23,522 bases of DNA from JAHFJA01 sp964357385 (GTDB lineage: Bacteria > Patescibacteriota > Patescibacteriia > JACQRZ01): the NCBI GenBank assembly GCA_964357385.1, contig CAYHKW010000009.1, positions 1-23,522 on the forward strand, written 5' to 3'. The notes beneath the pieces were generated by a model. That model was given only the letters and a program-made list of their open reading frames with translations, was not told the origin of the DNA and ran no database searches. How positions within the stretch are numbered: the stretch's first letter is position 1; each line of letters begins with the position of its first letter. Positions 14,656 to 20,636 of this stretch are shown one piece after another. Both the position numbers and the translations under genes were made by a program.

Positions 14656-14702
14656 AGGGGTTATACAAGGGTTGGGCGATCTCAAAACGTGCCCTTGGGC
14701 AT

Positions 14703-14731
14703 ATTGTAGGTCAAGCGAGCGAGAGGCGCAA
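14703..14731 (-). promoter_or_regulatory. Possible promoter of dnaB-recR
   Basis: On the minus strand TTGCGC (14731-14726) and TACAAT (14708-14703) have a 17-base spacer. The -35 is weak. The leader to the ATG would be about 41 bases. Confidence 0.4.
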
Positions 14732-14760
14732 TGCCGAAGGGGGACTTTGTTCTCGGTGTC

Positions 14761-14789
14761 TTGTCATTTTGTTTTATTTAGTGTATTCT
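14761..14789 (+). promoter_or_regulatory. Promoter of tRNA-Lys
   Basis: TTGTCA (14761-14766) and TATTCT (14784-14789) have a 17-base spacer, about 43 bases before the tRNA. It is divergent from dnaB. Confidence 0.55.
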
Positions 14790-14831
14790 CCAGAGAGGAG
14801 AGAGCACCCGTGAGCCCTTTTAGGGGCATAT

Positions 14832-14907
14832 GCGCTCATAGCTCAATCGGTAGAGCAATGGCCTTTTAAGCCAGTGGTTGAAGGTTCAAGTCCTTCTGGG
14901 CGCACCA
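14832..14907 (+). tRNA. tRNA-Lys (anticodon TTT)
   Basis: Acceptor stem GCGCTCA/TGGGCGC (one T-G pair), D arm GCTC/GAGC, anticodon stem ATGGC/GCCAG (first pair A-G) with loop CTTTTAA giving TTT, T arm GAAGG/CCTTC with loop TTCAAGT, discriminator A and an encoded CCA (14905-14907). Confidence 0.95.
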
Positions 14908-14964
14908 AAGCATTCCTCAAAGCCAATTTTAATACTATTTATTACTCTTAATACTCTTGTCGGT

Positions 14965-16077
14965 ATGGAACCAATGCAATCAGGCTCGATCTCGATTATC
15001 AATCTTCCGAGTACCGGATCATTGTTATCGCGGACATGGGCGGTTTATAAGCGTTTGAGCAAGCCGCTTATCTCACTCAGCATAGGTTTGGGTATAACAT
15101 TTCTCCTCTATTTAGGGATCACGTCATTATTGAATTTTTTCGTAAAAGATTCCACCCACAGCGCACAGGCATTCATGCAGATCATTAATAGCCTGGTGCA
15201 ATTTATTTCATGTTTTGCGTATGCCTATTTCTTTGCTGCGATGCTGTATGTTATAAAGCATCGCAATGAAACAGTATTGAGCATGAAGGAAGCATTGATG
15301 AAAGCAAAACCAATGTATCGATCATTGTTGTGGATCGGCATTATTTCTGGATTAGCCATTTACGGAAGTGCCGTTACGTTAGTGTTACCGCTCTTGATGT
15401 CAGTGTGGTTTTATTTCGCTGTATACATTCTTGTTGCTGAAGGTCTCACAGGAACTGAGGCTCTTAACAAAAGTCGCTATTTAACACGAGGAAAGTGGTT
15501 TGCGGTGTTGGGACGCTATTTGTGCCTCTCAGCAATTATGGGGGTAATTGCACTGGCTCTTATTGTAGTTATGGCAATCCCTGGTGCAGGAGCAGCGGTA
15601 GCAACGATATTGTTTGCTGTATTTGCACTTACCGCTATTCCATTTTTTGCTGTTTACGACTATTTGCGTTATGAAGATTTAGTCGCGTTACCTCGCACAC
15701 AAGAATTCCAATCATTTAACGGAGAAAAGCGTTCTATCGTATTTTTTGCAATTGTCGGGCTTATTTTCAGCGCCATCGTATGGGGTGGATCCTTGTTAAC
15801 ATGTGCCCAAAGAACAAATTTCAGTAATCTTGGAAAAGGTATTATCGGGGTGATTGTGGTGTCAATCACTGAGCATGCCCAGGTAAATATGAATTCGCTG
15901 AACGGTGCTTTGGGACACGTTATATACAATTTCCAGCCCGACGTGTGTCCCGCCCCCTTGTTACCAACAACAAGCAGCACATCTAATGAAAGTGAAACGG
16001 TTATTCTTACCAACGCCGAAATCAGAACCCTAATTGAATACGTCAAAACTCATCCCACCACCACAATCAATCCCTAA
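14965..16077 (+). CDS. Multi-pass membrane protein, GPDP membrane-domain-like
   Basis: This 370-residue protein has about six hydrophobic segments, including roughly residues 35-55, 73-95, 120-155, 175-205, 208-225 and 257-275. The block YFAVYILVAEGLTGTEALNKSRYLTRGKW resembles the phrase seen in integral membrane domains of the glycerophosphodiesterase-associated or DUF975-like type (aromatic stretch, E-G, A-L-x-x-S, a basic turn). That similarity is only by eye and suggests no reaction. The C-terminal 100 residues are polar and probably exterior. The open frame extends back into tRNA-Lys; the ATG at 14965 is the first start after the tRNA, and ATG 14974 is an alternative. gltX follows after 6 bases, so they are likely cotranscribed. 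Confidence 0.75.
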   Translation: MEPMQSGSISIINLPSTGSLLSRTWAVYKRLSKPLISLSIGLGITFLLYLGITSLLNFFVKDSTHSAQAFMQIINSLVQFISCFAYAYFFAAMLYVIKHRNETVLSMKEALMKAKPMYRSLLWIGIISGLAIYGSAVTLVLPLLMSVWFYFAVYILVAEGLTGTEALNKSRYLTRGKWFAVLGRYLCLSAIMGVIALALIVVMAIPGAGAAVATILFAVFALTAIPFFAVYDYLRYEDLVALPRTQEFQSFNGEKRSIVFFAIVGLIFSAIVWGGSLLTCAQRTNFSNLGKGIIGVIVVSITEHAQVNMNSLNGALGHVIYNFQPDVCPAPLLPTTSSTSNESETVILTNAEIRTLIEYVKTHPTTTINP

Positions 16078-16083
16078 TCAACT

Positions 16084-17580
16084 ATGATTCGCGTACGACT
16101 CTGTCCATCACCGACTGGCCTTCTGCATATCGGAACTGCTCGAACCGCTTTGTTTAATATACTTTTTGCGCGGCATAATAACGGGAAGGTAGTTTTTCGC
16201 ATGGAAGATACTGACAAAGAGCGTTCTACGCGCGAGTTTGAAAAAGACATTATTGATGGCCTAAAATGGTTGGGGATTTCATGGGATGAGGGAATGGAAG
16301 TTGGCGGCCCCCACCAACCCTACCGTCAAAGCGAACGGAATGACGTCTATACGCCTTACATTCAAAAACTTCTTGAGAAGGGGAGCGTGTATCATTGTTT
16401 CTGTACGACAGAAAAGCTTGATGAAGATCGACAACAAGCAACAGAAGAAAAGCGAGCATCTATTTATCCTGGTACGTGCGCTCATTTAACATCGGAAGAA
16501 GTTGATGATCGTTTGCAAAAGGGGATTGGATCAACACTACGATTTCGGGTCCAGCCAAAGACTATTGTTTTCCATGATCTTATTCGTGGCGATGTTGAGT
16601 TTGATACGTCGCTCATTGGCGATATAATTATCGCTAAAGACGTACATACACCCTTATACCACCTTGCGGTAGTAATTGATGACCATGAAATGGGCGTGAC
16701 TCATGTGATTAGGGGAGAGGACCATATCTCAAATACCCCAAAGCAAATGCTACTAATTGAGGCGTTAGGGTTTGCTTTGCCAACGTACGGACATCTCCCA
16801 ATCATTCTCAGTACGACAGGAAAAGGAAAGATGTCAAAACGAAGAGACCCTGTATCAATTACCCGCGATTTTCGTGATAAAGGGTATTTGCCGGAAGCTA
16901 TGATTAATTTCATGGCACTCCTTGGCTGGAACCCTGGTACAGAGCAAGAAATTTTTTCTTTAGATGATCTGGTGAGTCAATTTAGTTTTGAACGCGTTCA
17001 AAAAGCAGGGGCGATTTTTAATCTTGAAAAGCTTCAGTGGATGAATAGTCAATACATTCATGCCTTATCGCACGAAGAATTATTGATGCGCACAGTACCA
17101 TTTTTGATTGAACAAGGGTATGTGAACGGCGATGCTGATGGAAGCGAATTTGTGCTTAAAACAGGAGAAACCATTACGCGAAAAACACTGATGGGGTATG
17201 TTGCATTGGAACAAGAACGAGCAAAAATACTTGCAGAAATTCCACCCGCCATTGCATTTTGTTTTGCGCAATCACTTGATTACGATCCTGCGCTCTTATT
17301 ATGGAAAGAGGCATCAAAAGAAATAACAAAAGAGATGTTAGTGCTGGGATATGATATACTCAAAGAGATTGAGGATACTGATTTCAATGCCGCTCATCTC
17401 GAAGAATCCTTAAAGGCAGTCATCTCGCAAAAAGAGCTAAAAAATGGTATGGTATTGTGGCCCTTACGTGTTGCGCTAAGCGGTCTTCAACATAGCCCTA
17501 GCCCGTTTGAAATTGCTCACGCACTCGGCAAAGACAGAGTGTTACAGCGTATCCAACACGCCATCTCAATGCTTGGATAA
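16084..17580 (+). CDS. gltX: Glutamyl-tRNA synthetase
   Basis: This class I synthetase charges tRNA-Glu. It may also charge tRNA-Gln if the cell uses the GatCAB amidotransferase route, which cannot be told here. The 498-residue length is typical. It opens with VRLCPSPTGLLHIGTARTALFN, the HIGH signature being H15-I-G-T18, then RMEDTDKERS. The CFC...YPGTCAHL region resembles the zinc-binding insert of bacterial GluRS. VIRGEDHISNTPKQMLL is conserved, and KMSKR at 249-253 is the KMSKS loop. The C-terminal helical anticodon-binding domain is complete. It lies between a membrane protein gene and an M23 peptidase gene with short gaps on both sides. Confidence 0.97.
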   Translation: MIRVRLCPSPTGLLHIGTARTALFNILFARHNNGKVVFRMEDTDKERSTREFEKDIIDGLKWLGISWDEGMEVGGPHQPYRQSERNDVYTPYIQKLLEKGSVYHCFCTTEKLDEDRQQATEEKRASIYPGTCAHLTSEEVDDRLQKGIGSTLRFRVQPKTIVFHDLIRGDVEFDTSLIGDIIIAKDVHTPLYHLAVVIDDHEMGVTHVIRGEDHISNTPKQMLLIEALGFALPTYGHLPIILSTTGKGKMSKRRDPVSITRDFRDKGYLPEAMINFMALLGWNPGTEQEIFSLDDLVSQFSFERVQKAGAIFNLEKLQWMNSQYIHALSHEELLMRTVPFLIEQGYVNGDADGSEFVLKTGETITRKTLMGYVALEQERAKILAEIPPAIAFCFAQSLDYDPALLLWKEASKEITKEMLVLGYDILKEIEDTDFNAAHLEESLKAVISQKELKNGMVLWPLRVALSGLQHSPSPFEIAHALGKDRVLQRIQHAISMLG

Positions 17581-17599
17581 CGTAAGTAGTAAAACCCCC

Positions 17600-18811
17600 A
17601 TGCGTCAACGAACTATCATTTTTATTGTTAGTATTAGCCTCATTGCGCCTTTTGTGGTGCCTCATTTGGGGTTTGGTATTGATAAGCCACCAACTGATGT
17701 TACGGTGCTTGAATTAAACAATGAAATTACCGCAAAAAAAAGTACTATTTCAGAATTACGAAAGCGAATCGAGACATATCAAAAAAACATTACCAACAAA
17801 CGAAATGAGGCCTCAACTCTTGAAAACAACATGTCTATTCTTGAGGATGAGATCGAAAAAACAAACCTCGACTTACAGGCAGCAGAACAAGAAATCGAAC
17901 AGTTAGCCCTTGAGATCAAGCAAACAGATCTTGAGATACAATCAAAGAACGATGAATTCACGGTGCTTAAAAGCCAACTGGCGGAGTTTGTGCGCCAAGT
18001 ATACAAAGAAGATCAGAAAAATATTTTAGAAATTTTGCTTACCAACGACTCACTTTCAGAATTTTTTGATCAAGTTCGCTATTTGGAAGAGTCGGAAGGG
18101 GAGTTGAATAAGACCATCTCGCGGATGAAGGTATTGCAAGAAGAGCTTAATGTGCAAAAAATGGGTCTTGAAAATAATAAAAAACGTCAAGAAGAGATTC
18201 GTGATGAACTTACAAAAGACAAAGACCGCCTTGAAGAACAACGAACCGCAAAGCAACAGTTGGTGGTTGAATCAATTTTGTCAGCAGAGAAATTTGAACA
18301 ATTGCTGAGTGATGCTCGTTCTGATCAGGCAAGTATTGATTCAGAAATTTCCAGCTTAGAACAAACAAAACAAGAAAAGTTAAAAATTCTTTCCTCAAAA
18401 GGAGTAAGTTTTGTCTGGCCTGTTGATCCGACGCGGGGAATTTCAACGTATTTCAGAGATCCATCCTATCCGTTTCGTCATGTTTTTGAGCATGCGGCGA
18501 TTGATGTCCGTGCGTATCAGGGAACCCCTATAAAAGCAGTAGAAGATGGATATGTGGCGCGTACCTATATGAATGGAAGGCAATATGCATACATCATGCT
18601 CCTCCACGACAAGGGCCTTGCAACGGTCTATGGGCATCCTTCGGTGATCAGTGTGCGTCAGGATACGTATGTTAAGAAAGGAACGATTATAGGGTATACT
18701 GGTGGCATGCCAGGAAGCGCTGGTTCAGGAAAGTTCACCACCGGTCCTCATCTCCATTTTGAAGTGCGCCAAAATGGTATTCCGGTTGATCCAGTACGAT
18801 TCTTGCCATAA
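17600..18811 (+). CDS. EnvC-like coiled-coil M23 peptidase
   Basis: This 403-residue exported protein has a hydrophobic N-terminal signal (about residues 5-25), a long coiled coil (about 30-265, dense in Glu, Lys, Gln and Leu heptads), and a C-terminal LytM/M23 domain. Zinc-site residues are present: H298-x3-D302 in HAAIDVRA and H384-L-H386 in GPHLHFEVRQNG, with LLHDKGLATVYGHPS between. It is therefore probably a catalytically competent peptidoglycan endopeptidase; the EnvC relatives of E. coli have lost these residues and act as amidase activators. It may act in cell division or wall remodelling. The open frame runs back into gltX; the ATG at 17600 is the start that gives a proper signal peptide. 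The gap after gltX is 19 bases. The gene ends 4 bases from the convergent nuclease. Confidence 0.93.
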   Translation: MRQRTIIFIVSISLIAPFVVPHLGFGIDKPPTDVTVLELNNEITAKKSTISELRKRIETYQKNITNKRNEASTLENNMSILEDEIEKTNLDLQAAEQEIEQLALEIKQTDLEIQSKNDEFTVLKSQLAEFVRQVYKEDQKNILEILLTNDSLSEFFDQVRYLEESEGELNKTISRMKVLQEELNVQKMGLENNKKRQEEIRDELTKDKDRLEEQRTAKQQLVVESILSAEKFEQLLSDARSDQASIDSEISSLEQTKQEKLKILSSKGVSFVWPVDPTRGISTYFRDPSYPFRHVFEHAAIDVRAYQGTPIKAVEDGYVARTYMNGRQYAYIMLLHDKGLATVYGHPSVISVRQDTYVKKGTIIGYTGGMPGSAGSGKFTTGPHLHFEVRQNGIPVDPVRFLP

Positions 18812-18815
18812 CCAC

Positions 18816-19349
18816 TTAGCGTTTTCCTTTGCACGTGTTTTTTGACCAGAGACCACGATCGTGGTCTTTTGCATTTTGTGCGTATTGTTTGAATTGCTCC
18901 TTATATCTGAAATCAAAGCGGGTGTATGCATACGCATAGCCATTTTTAATCATTGCCGCGTTGATAAAGGTAACAGGGGTGAATGGTTTTTCTTGAAGAT
19001 ATGCATAACGCAGTAATCGACCATACTTATCTCGATTCGTACCAAGAGATTCATCCATCAATGTAACTTCTTTGTTGAGAAGGAGAGTACTAATATTTTG
19101 CGACGCTTCTTTTCCAAAACACTCAACTGTCTTTGTAGGGTGATGGAGTTCGGGGGTATCGATACCAATGAGTCGTACCGTTTCAGTGGTACGATCAATT
19201 TTTACTACAAACGTATCACCATCGACAACACGGATGACCGTCGCTTTTTGAATGCGGGGAGGGGTTGTATTTTCAACCGCATTAACACTCGTGCATGCCA
19301 ATAGAGATAGAGCGATGGGAAGTATTATTCGATAGTGGGACATATACAT
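18816..19349 (-). CDS. Exported SNase-family (thermonuclease) nuclease
   Basis: This protein belongs to the staphylococcal-nuclease family, calcium-dependent enzymes that cut DNA and RNA. The 177-residue form has a hydrophobic N-terminus with L-L-A-C (16-19), a fair lipobox, so it may be a lipoprotein or simply secreted. The nuclease core shows VIRVVDGDTFVV (D43, D45), VRLIGIDTPE (R59, D64, E67) and DKYGRLLRY (R111). These match the metal ligands and the two catalytic arginines plus glutamate of the family, so it should be active. Outside the cell it could degrade nucleic acids for scavenging. ATG 19349 and ATG 19343 are both possible. If the -10 TATACT at 19357-19352 is real, only 19343 lies inside the transcript, with almost no leader. 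A copy of the 19-base motif sits about 60 bases upstream. Confidence 0.93.
   Translation of the reverse strand: MYMSHYRIILPIALSLLACTSVNAVENTTPPRIQKATVIRVVDGDTFVVKIDRTTETVRLIGIDTPELHHPTKTVECFGKEASQNISTLLLNKEVTLMDESLGTNRDKYGRLLRYAYLQEKPFTPVTFINAAMIKNGYAYAYTRFDFRYKEQFKQYAQNAKDHDRGLWSKNTCKGKR
18850..18870 (+). terminator. Terminator of the M23 gene inside the convergent nuclease gene
   Basis: AGACCACGATCGTGGTCT (18850-18867) is a perfect 18-base palindrome followed by TTT. It lies 39 bases beyond the M23 stop and within codons of the nuclease C-terminus (AKDHDRGLW). Confidence 0.7.
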
Positions 19350-19395
19350 TTAGTATACTCCAACTAACTAGCTTCTTGTATATCAAAGTTGCATT

Positions 19396-19414
19396 AATAT
19401 ATTTTGCGACGCAT
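19396..19414 (-). repeat. 19-base motif, copy 1
   Basis: Read on the minus strand: ATGCGTCGCAAAATATATT. It shares ATGCGTCGC-N2-AATA-W-AT with copies at 19668 and 19978. It lies between the divergent nuclease and 44-residue genes, centred about 60 bases from the predicted starts on both sides. Confidence 0.75.
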
Positions 19415-19429
19415 AGAGATTCGAGAATG

Positions 19430-19458
19430 TTGACAAAGAGGTAGGTGTGACTTATTCT
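19430..19458 (+). promoter_or_regulatory. Promoter of the 44-residue gene
   Basis: TTGACA (19430-19435) and TATTCT (19453-19458) have a 17-base spacer. The start is predicted near 19465, 9 bases before the Shine-Dalgarno site. Confidence 0.6.
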
Positions 19459-19485
19459 CATTGTGTATTCTGAAGGAGGTGTTAC

Positions 19486-19620
19486 ATGAAATTAGATATA
19501 CTAAGGTTACGCTTATTGATCTGTTGTTTGGCAAAAAAATTTGTCGATGAAAATGGACTAGATATACCCATAGAGCAAGAGGGAATGGAACTTGAAGGCA
19601 AACAAGAAAATAACGCCTAA
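19486..19620 (+). CDS. Small orphan protein, 44 residues
   Basis: A short gene with convincing signals: a strong AAGGAGGT (19473-19480) six bases before the ATG, a promoter upstream and a terminator directly after the stop. The product begins MKLDILRLRLLICCLAKKFV and ends EGKQENNA. The first 20 residues are basic and hydrophobic (possibly amphipathic or membrane-associated) with a C-C pair at 13-14; the rest is acidic. I recognise no family and propose no function. It sits between motif copies 1 and 2. Confidence 0.65.
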   Translation: MKLDILRLRLLICCLAKKFVDENGLDIPIEQEGMELEGKQENNA

Positions 19621-19621
19621 A

Positions 19622-19659
19622 AGCGGGGGTACAATGGTACCAACACCCGCTCTTTTTTT
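19622..19659 (+). terminator. Terminator of the 44-residue gene
   Basis: AGCGGG (19622-19627) pairs with CCCGCT (19646-19651), with further pairing inside, followed by CTTTTTTT. Confidence 0.8.
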
Positions 19660-19667
19660 ATAACTAG

Positions 19668-19686
19668 ATGCGTCGCTCAATATATC
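19668..19686 (+). repeat. 19-base motif, copy 2
   Basis: ATGCGTCGCTCAATATATC. It begins 9 bases after the T tract of the preceding terminator and is centred about 63 bases before the predicted start of the 52-residue membrane gene. An additional GCGACGC at 19691-19697 makes an inverted pair with its GCGTCGC. Confidence 0.75.
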
Positions 19687-19724
19687 TTAAGCGACGCCAC
19701 CAGGATGCGTTGAAGTTGATTTGT

Positions 19725-19733
19725 TGGTATACT
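19725..19733 (+). promoter_or_regulatory. Extended -10 promoter of the 52-residue membrane gene
   Basis: TGGTATACT has the TG of an extended -10 (TATACT at 19728-19733). No good -35 lies 17 bases upstream, which would fit an activator-dependent promoter. Confidence 0.5.
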
Positions 19734-19768
19734 CCACTCATACAGATTCCTAAGAAAGGAGGAAAGAC

Positions 19769-19927
19769 ATGAAATGGTTTGTTTATGGAGTTGCGGTAAG
19801 AACTACAGGATTTGCTTTTGCTGCAGTTGCGTATGTCTGCCAGGATATGCCCGACATGTGGCTTGGGATCGCACTTGGCTTTACAGGGTCGATAATTGCT
19901 CTTTATGTAGGAGACGAAGAACATTAA
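19769..19927 (+). CDS. Small two-helix membrane protein, 52 residues
   Basis: The ATG at 19769 follows AAAGGAGG by 7 bases. The product begins MKWFVYGVAV and has two hydrophobic segments (about 3-23 and 31-47) separated by CQDMPDM, then ends with the acidic tail GDEEH. It would be a small hairpin-like membrane protein. It has an extended -10 promoter and a terminator of its own. I recognise no family; the size and shape recall small membrane regulators or holin-like peptides, but nothing in the sequence favours one. It lies between motif copies 2 and 3. Confidence 0.7.
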   Translation: MKWFVYGVAVRTTGFAFAAVAYVCQDMPDMWLGIALGFTGSIIALYVGDEEH

Positions 19928-19961
19928 AGAGGAGACACAAAATAGTGTCCCCTCTTTTTTT
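19928..19961 (+). terminator. Terminator of the 52-residue membrane gene
   Basis: AGAGG (19928-19932) pairs with CCTCT (19951-19955) and GACAC (19934-19938) with GTGTC (19945-19949), with one A-C mismatch between. A run of T follows. Confidence 0.88.
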
Positions 19962-19977
19962 ATCTCACTAATTTTAC

Positions 19978-19996
19978 ATGCGTCGCACAATAAATA
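19978..19996 (+). repeat. 19-base motif, copy 3
   Basis: ATGCGTCGCACAATAAATA. It begins 17 bases after a terminator T tract. No promoter was found 60 bases to either side, unlike the other two copies. Confidence 0.7.
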
Positions 19997-20024
19997 TCCC
20001 CCTACTCTACCTCCACCATGATAA

Positions 20025-20243
20025 TTATTCAGCAATGATTTCTTTAAGATAATCAATGAAATCCTTTGTTGACTGGATCTTTGCCTGCTCCCTACCGGCA
20101 AGCTGCTGCCAGTCCTTCTGGCTTGGCTCTGCAATGATCTTGCGGCTATAGAAACGCTCAGTGATCTCATACTCACAAACCTGGTTTTCTGCGTGTTCAA
20201 GCATCTTTTTTGCTGCGTCTTTGTGCATTTGAGTGAATGCCAT
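20025..20243 (-). CDS. Small helical hypothetical protein, 72 residues
   Basis: The product begins MAFTQMHKDAAKKMLEHAEN and ends DFIDYLKEIIAE. It is soluble, highly charged and appears wholly helical, with no recognisable motif. The open frame extends to an ATG at 20294, but a consensus promoter (-10 at 20278-20273) lies inside that extension, so the transcript would start near 20266 and the ATG at 20243 is preferred. No clear Shine-Dalgarno site precedes it. A terminator was not identified after it. Function unknown. Confidence 0.7.
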   Translation of the reverse strand: MAFTQMHKDAAKKMLEHAENQVCEYEITERFYSRKIIAEPSQKDWQQLAGREQAKIQSTKDFIDYLKEIIAE

Positions 20244-20272
20244 ATTGGGTAGCGATAAGGAGTAATGGGTAA

Positions 20273-20301
20273 AGATTAAACCATGAAACCTCATTTGTCA
20301 A
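20273..20301 (-). promoter_or_regulatory. Consensus promoter of the 72-residue gene
   Basis: On the minus strand TTGACA (20301-20296) and TAATCT (20278-20273) have a 17-base spacer. It directly follows the terminator of the upstream small gene. Confidence 0.7.
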
Positions 20302-20304
20302 TAG

Positions 20305-20330
20305 AAAAACCCTAAATTAATAGAGTTTTT
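20305..20330. terminator. Terminator between two minus-strand small genes
   Basis: AAAAACCCTA (20305-20314) pairs with TAGAGTTTTT (20321-20330) around a 6-base loop (10 pairs, one mismatch on the plus strand that becomes a G-U pair on the minus strand). It should end the 52-residue Lys-rich gene. Confidence 0.7.
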
Positions 20331-20348
20331 ATTATACAGTATTTTATA

Positions 20349-20507
20349 CTAAATATTTAGATTTTTTTCTTTTTCCTCCTTAGTGAGAGGAGGAAGACCT
20401 AAATCCTTCAAACAATCGTCGAAGCTACCAACTTTAAACCTACTTTCTTGCTTCGTGGTAGATTTCTCTTTTTTAGAAGAATCTTCCTTCTTTTCCTTTT
20501 CCGTCAT
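20349..20507 (-). CDS. Small Lys-rich hypothetical protein, 52 residues
   Basis: The product begins MTEKEKKEDSSKKEKSTTKQ, a charged and probably disordered stretch, then has FKVGSFDDCLKDLGLPPLTKEEKEK, a more conserved-looking part with a single Cys. A near-perfect promoter and an AAGGAG (20523-20518, ten bases before the ATG) support it as a gene, and a terminator follows. I recognise no family. The layout, a disordered head with a short C-terminal motif, is compatible with a peptide that docks on a partner, but that is a guess. Confidence 0.65.
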   Translation of the reverse strand: MTEKEKKEDSSKKEKSTTKQESRFKVGSFDDCLKDLGLPPLTKEEKEKNLNI

Positions 20508-20550
20508 TTTTTGTAAACTCCTTATCTAAAAAATTATATTTCTAAGTATA

Positions 20551-20579
20551 TTTATATCATAGTTTATACCTTTTGTCAA
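20551..20579 (-). promoter_or_regulatory. Consensus promoter of the Lys-rich small gene
   Basis: On the minus strand TTGACA (20579-20574) and TATAAA (20556-20551) have a 17-base spacer. Confidence 0.75.
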
Positions 20580-20636
20580 AGTATATACAAGATAAATTGA
20601 TATATTTCCTTATAAATAAAGGCCAGAATGGTGGTT

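Noticed and set aside
14656..14685. TTG start for DnaB ten codons upstream
   Set aside because: The added residues do not match the DnaB N-terminus, and no Shine-Dalgarno site supports TTG.
14878..14964. N-terminal extension of the membrane protein gene into tRNA-Lys
   Set aside because: The extra codons overlap the tRNA 3' half, start at TTG and encode a non-membrane sequence; the ATG at 14965 is the better start.
17507..17599. N-terminal extension of the M23 peptidase into gltX
   Set aside because: It overlaps gltX in another frame and would bury the signal peptide; the ATG at 17600 gives a normal one.
19664..20200. A 178-residue minus-strand open frame across the small-gene region
   Set aside because: Its composition is unnatural, it overlaps the 52-residue gene with strong signals and the terminator, and the 72-residue gene in another frame has a consensus promoter. 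It is a shadow frame.
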